A stretch of DNA of 64,000 nucleotides from Lineus longissimus (Eukaryota; Nemertea; Pilidiophora; Heteronemertea; Lineidae): NCBI RefSeq assembly GCF_910592395.1, contig NC_088317.1, positions 7,626,001 through 7,690,000 of the forward strand. The letters run 5' to 3'. The notes under the pieces were generated by a model. It worked only from the letters and a program-made list of their open reading frames with translations, made no database searches and was not told where the DNA came from. Both the position numbers and the translations under genes were made by a program. The first letter of the stretch is position 1. Each line of letters begins with the position of its first letter. Shown here piece by piece: positions 61,614 to 64,000 of this stretch.

Positions 61614-64000
61614 GGGAATTCCCGTTATGTGTACAGATGTTGGTTTCAGAATACAGAGAGGGGTGTTTGGAAAGTGTGTGCGGTGTACTGTCATGTTGGG
61701 GGCGTGATAGAATTGGGATTTTTGGTAAATAATATGATCGAGGATTGTTCCGTATTTTTTCGTTTTTCGAGATTTAACTCCCTCAGGTTGTGGAAATGTC
61801 ACGAATATTTGAGGAATTTTGGTGTTTTTTCGGCTTAACGGTGTAGAATAAGTCTTTTGCGGTGCCCAGAGTACCAAAAAGTGGTAAATTATCAAAATTT
61901 GCAAAAAAGCCCACGGGGAGGGGGTGTCCACCGCAAAAGACATAAACCTCCGGGAAATGACCCGCGCTGGCGGCGCTGCGCCAACAGACAAAATTATATC
62001 TTGCATTGCTTTAGTTCATGATATTTGTTTCGTTAAAAACACACATTTTTGGCCGATTTTTACTCTATTGTGATGGAATAAGTTTCGGAGAAAGGACTTC
62101 TTAGTAATAAGACTAGAAATGGCGCTGAGTCGGCGTGCAGACTCTGGAGTCTCCACCACGGATGGGGGTTTGGGAGTGGCGGGAGGGGAATGTTGGATGA
62201 TTTCAGGGCTCTTATGTGAGGGAGGTGATGGGGTGGTGGCTACATTTCAGAAAAACGAAGAATAAACCGATACGAGATGCACAGAAAATGGCGTCGACCA
62301 GAATACGTTAGAAGTCGTAAAACTGCTTGCGCTTTGTGGAAAAACCGCGTAAGAAAAAATTACGAAACCCCGTACTGCACATCTACAAAATGTACAAATA
62401 AAGTCAGCGGAATTATCATTTTTATTATTTTTATTATTTATCGCTAAAACTTCGTCTAGATCACTGACCGGAACCGCGACTCCAGACCGGGCCGTAATGC
62501 ATACACAGTGTACAGAGATATACATTTTTGTACCTAGGCACCGGTTGTAACGGGGGGGGGATGTGCCTCCTAACACAAAACTCTCCGCCGAGCCCCTATC
62601 GGGCGTGGCGGAGACTAATAACGACACTGACATGACTGATTTGCCTTTTTTGCCTCGTTTTAGGCTTTTTTAGTCGATACATGCGGCACCTTCAGCCTAT
62701 CATCATGTCAATGAATAATGATCAAGTACACTGAAGACGCTACATGAAAAAAAACAGATTTTTCAGAGATTTTTTAACGTAAATTGCTGGGTCTAGGGCC
62801 GTTTCTGACGTAAACTAGGTATATTGATATTTCAGTACATTTATTCCAAAAATTATTACCGTATTTCTATGAATTTTGCAAGAGTTTGTTTGCAGAAATC
62901 AGGATTTTTGTTGGTGATTTCCCAGTTACGGAATCCTCGGGTTTCCGTGCTACGTCATTCTCTCGTTCTGCCAGGCATTTAAGATATTCAAAAGGGCGTG
63001 GCTAGGGGCGTGGCTTGATGAAAAAGTAGATCAGGCAACATAGTAGGGTGTATTGCACGAGAAATGATCTCGAGCATTCCCGTGCAATACAATATTTTGA
63101 ACGTTTGTATTGCACACTCAGGTCATGCGATAAATGTTTCATGCATCTTTCGCACATTTTTCTCAAAATAAATTCTGCAAAATTGTGAAGAGCAGTGGGG
63201 TTTGCGTTGTCTTATAAAATCCGGTCCCTGGAGCATTGTCCGTAAATTTGTTTGAATTGGAATGGATTTTTTGGGCATTTTTGGATGGTTTTCGTGGTCT
63301 TGTCTTCCGGATCACTTCACTTAGGTTATATGATAAATGCCCAAATCGTCCTTCAATTACGGGTCATTTAGTTTAGGAATTGTAACATGTGTACATCAAA
63401 TGCACAGACACGTCTCGGAATCATTTCTGCTGCGAACTCCCACATTAAGCCGTGATTGGGAGGACAGATTTGCGTTTGAATACAGACCCTTCTTTTGTAG
63501 TACAAACCAGTGCTGCTGCTACTGAAGCATTTCCATGAGTGGTTGGAAGTTTATCCAGGGATGACATTTTCCTTGACATGATGGAGTACCTTTGCAATTG
63601 TTTTGGAATGTTTACTTTGATGGAAAAAATGCCCTACGCCTCGCCAGATCAAAACCTGCTGAGTTCTCGTAGATTATGAAGAAATACTTTCCATTTGGTT
63701 TTTCGTGCTCTTAGACCTCGAGTGTCCTCCGAATAAATTGTAAAATGTTGTGACCTCCGCTACTGAACACGTGGCCTCACCAAATCAGTGGATCGAATGA
63801 TATGTATCTACACGACATGGCTTTCACGGAAAATACAGTTTCCGTGACCAAAACGCATACAGCCATCAGCCATCAGCCATTCCGATGATCATCAACCTTT
63901 TACTGCATCTTGCATGTCACCTAAGGAGCAACCTTGAAAAATCGAAGCATTTCCTATCAAGTAAAAAGCCTTATGATATGCTTTATTCTCATGAAGACAA
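61614..64000. other. No recognisable feature
   Basis: Open frames at 61437-62006 (-), 62247-62633 (-) and 63337-63525 (+) have no recognised domain. The first overlaps the MITE. A short inverted TATTGCACGAGA...CGTGCAATAC lies at 63048-63092. Otherwise ordinary non-coding sequence. Confidence 0.4.

Noticed and set aside
62247-62633. 128-codon minus frame near the right end
   Set aside because: No domain, low-complexity context; insufficient support for a gene.

Overview
The window is animal (metazoan) nuclear DNA, probably from a marine invertebrate. It is about 62% AT. It has spliced transposon genes with GT-AG introns, tRNA-derived SINE-like pieces, BEL/Pao and Ty3/Gypsy retroelements, and no ordinary host gene that I can recognise. 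The species cannot be told from the sequence alone. It is essentially a graveyard of nested mobile DNA dominated by three Polinton (Maverick) virus-like elements.

Layout. 0.3-4.8 kb: a broken BEL/Pao gag (+), cut by a Gypsy-type element (-) whose integrase lies upstream of reverse transcriptase (Gmr1-like order). 5.6-20.9 kb: Polinton A, decayed and rearranged, with its P1 gene split by a 4.7-kb transposon flanked by TTAA (15529-20219). 21.6-24.5 kb: a truncated BEL/Pao gag-pol (-). About 25.0-31.3 kb plus 53.8-60.7 kb: Polinton C, the oldest and most decayed copy, with its recognisable genes on +. 31318-53755: Polinton B, the best preserved copy. It has ~210-bp terminal inverted repeats starting AGAAAGTG and a 6-bp target duplication ATAATG, and it sits inside a small Polinton C gene, whose two halves lie on either side. 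Inside B a pogo-like transposon (33707-36903, flanked by TA) splits another gene. A second copy of the TTAA transposon (54792-59012) lies within the broken C ATPase gene. 61.0-61.6 kb: a fold-back MITE. The last 2.4 kb holds nothing I recognise.

Polinton B encodes protein-primed DNA polymerase B, retrovirus-type integrase with a chromodomain, an FtsK/HerA-type packaging ATPase, a double-jelly-roll-type major capsid protein, two penton-like minor capsid paralogues, an HNH-type nuclease, a zinc-ribbon protein and several small membrane or coiled-coil proteins: replication, integration and virion assembly in one mobile unit. PolB, INT, ATPase and one penton are intact in B; MCP, P1, P2/P3, HNH and two others carry one or a few lesions each.

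The most unusual signal is a ~30-bp (10-codon) double-hairpin repeat scattered through Polinton B and, less often, Polinton A. Each unit has two short hairpins, GGAC-NNN-GTCC and GAGC-NNN-GCTC. It lies in frame within many genes in both orientations, keeps its stems by paired substitutions, avoids stop codons by changing linker or loop bases according to the reading frame, and differs in presence and copy number between A and B at matching sites. A second recurring signal is TAAATG at most Polinton start codons, reminiscent of poxvirus late promoters, including a shared palindrome CATTTAAATG between the divergent INT and ATPase genes.
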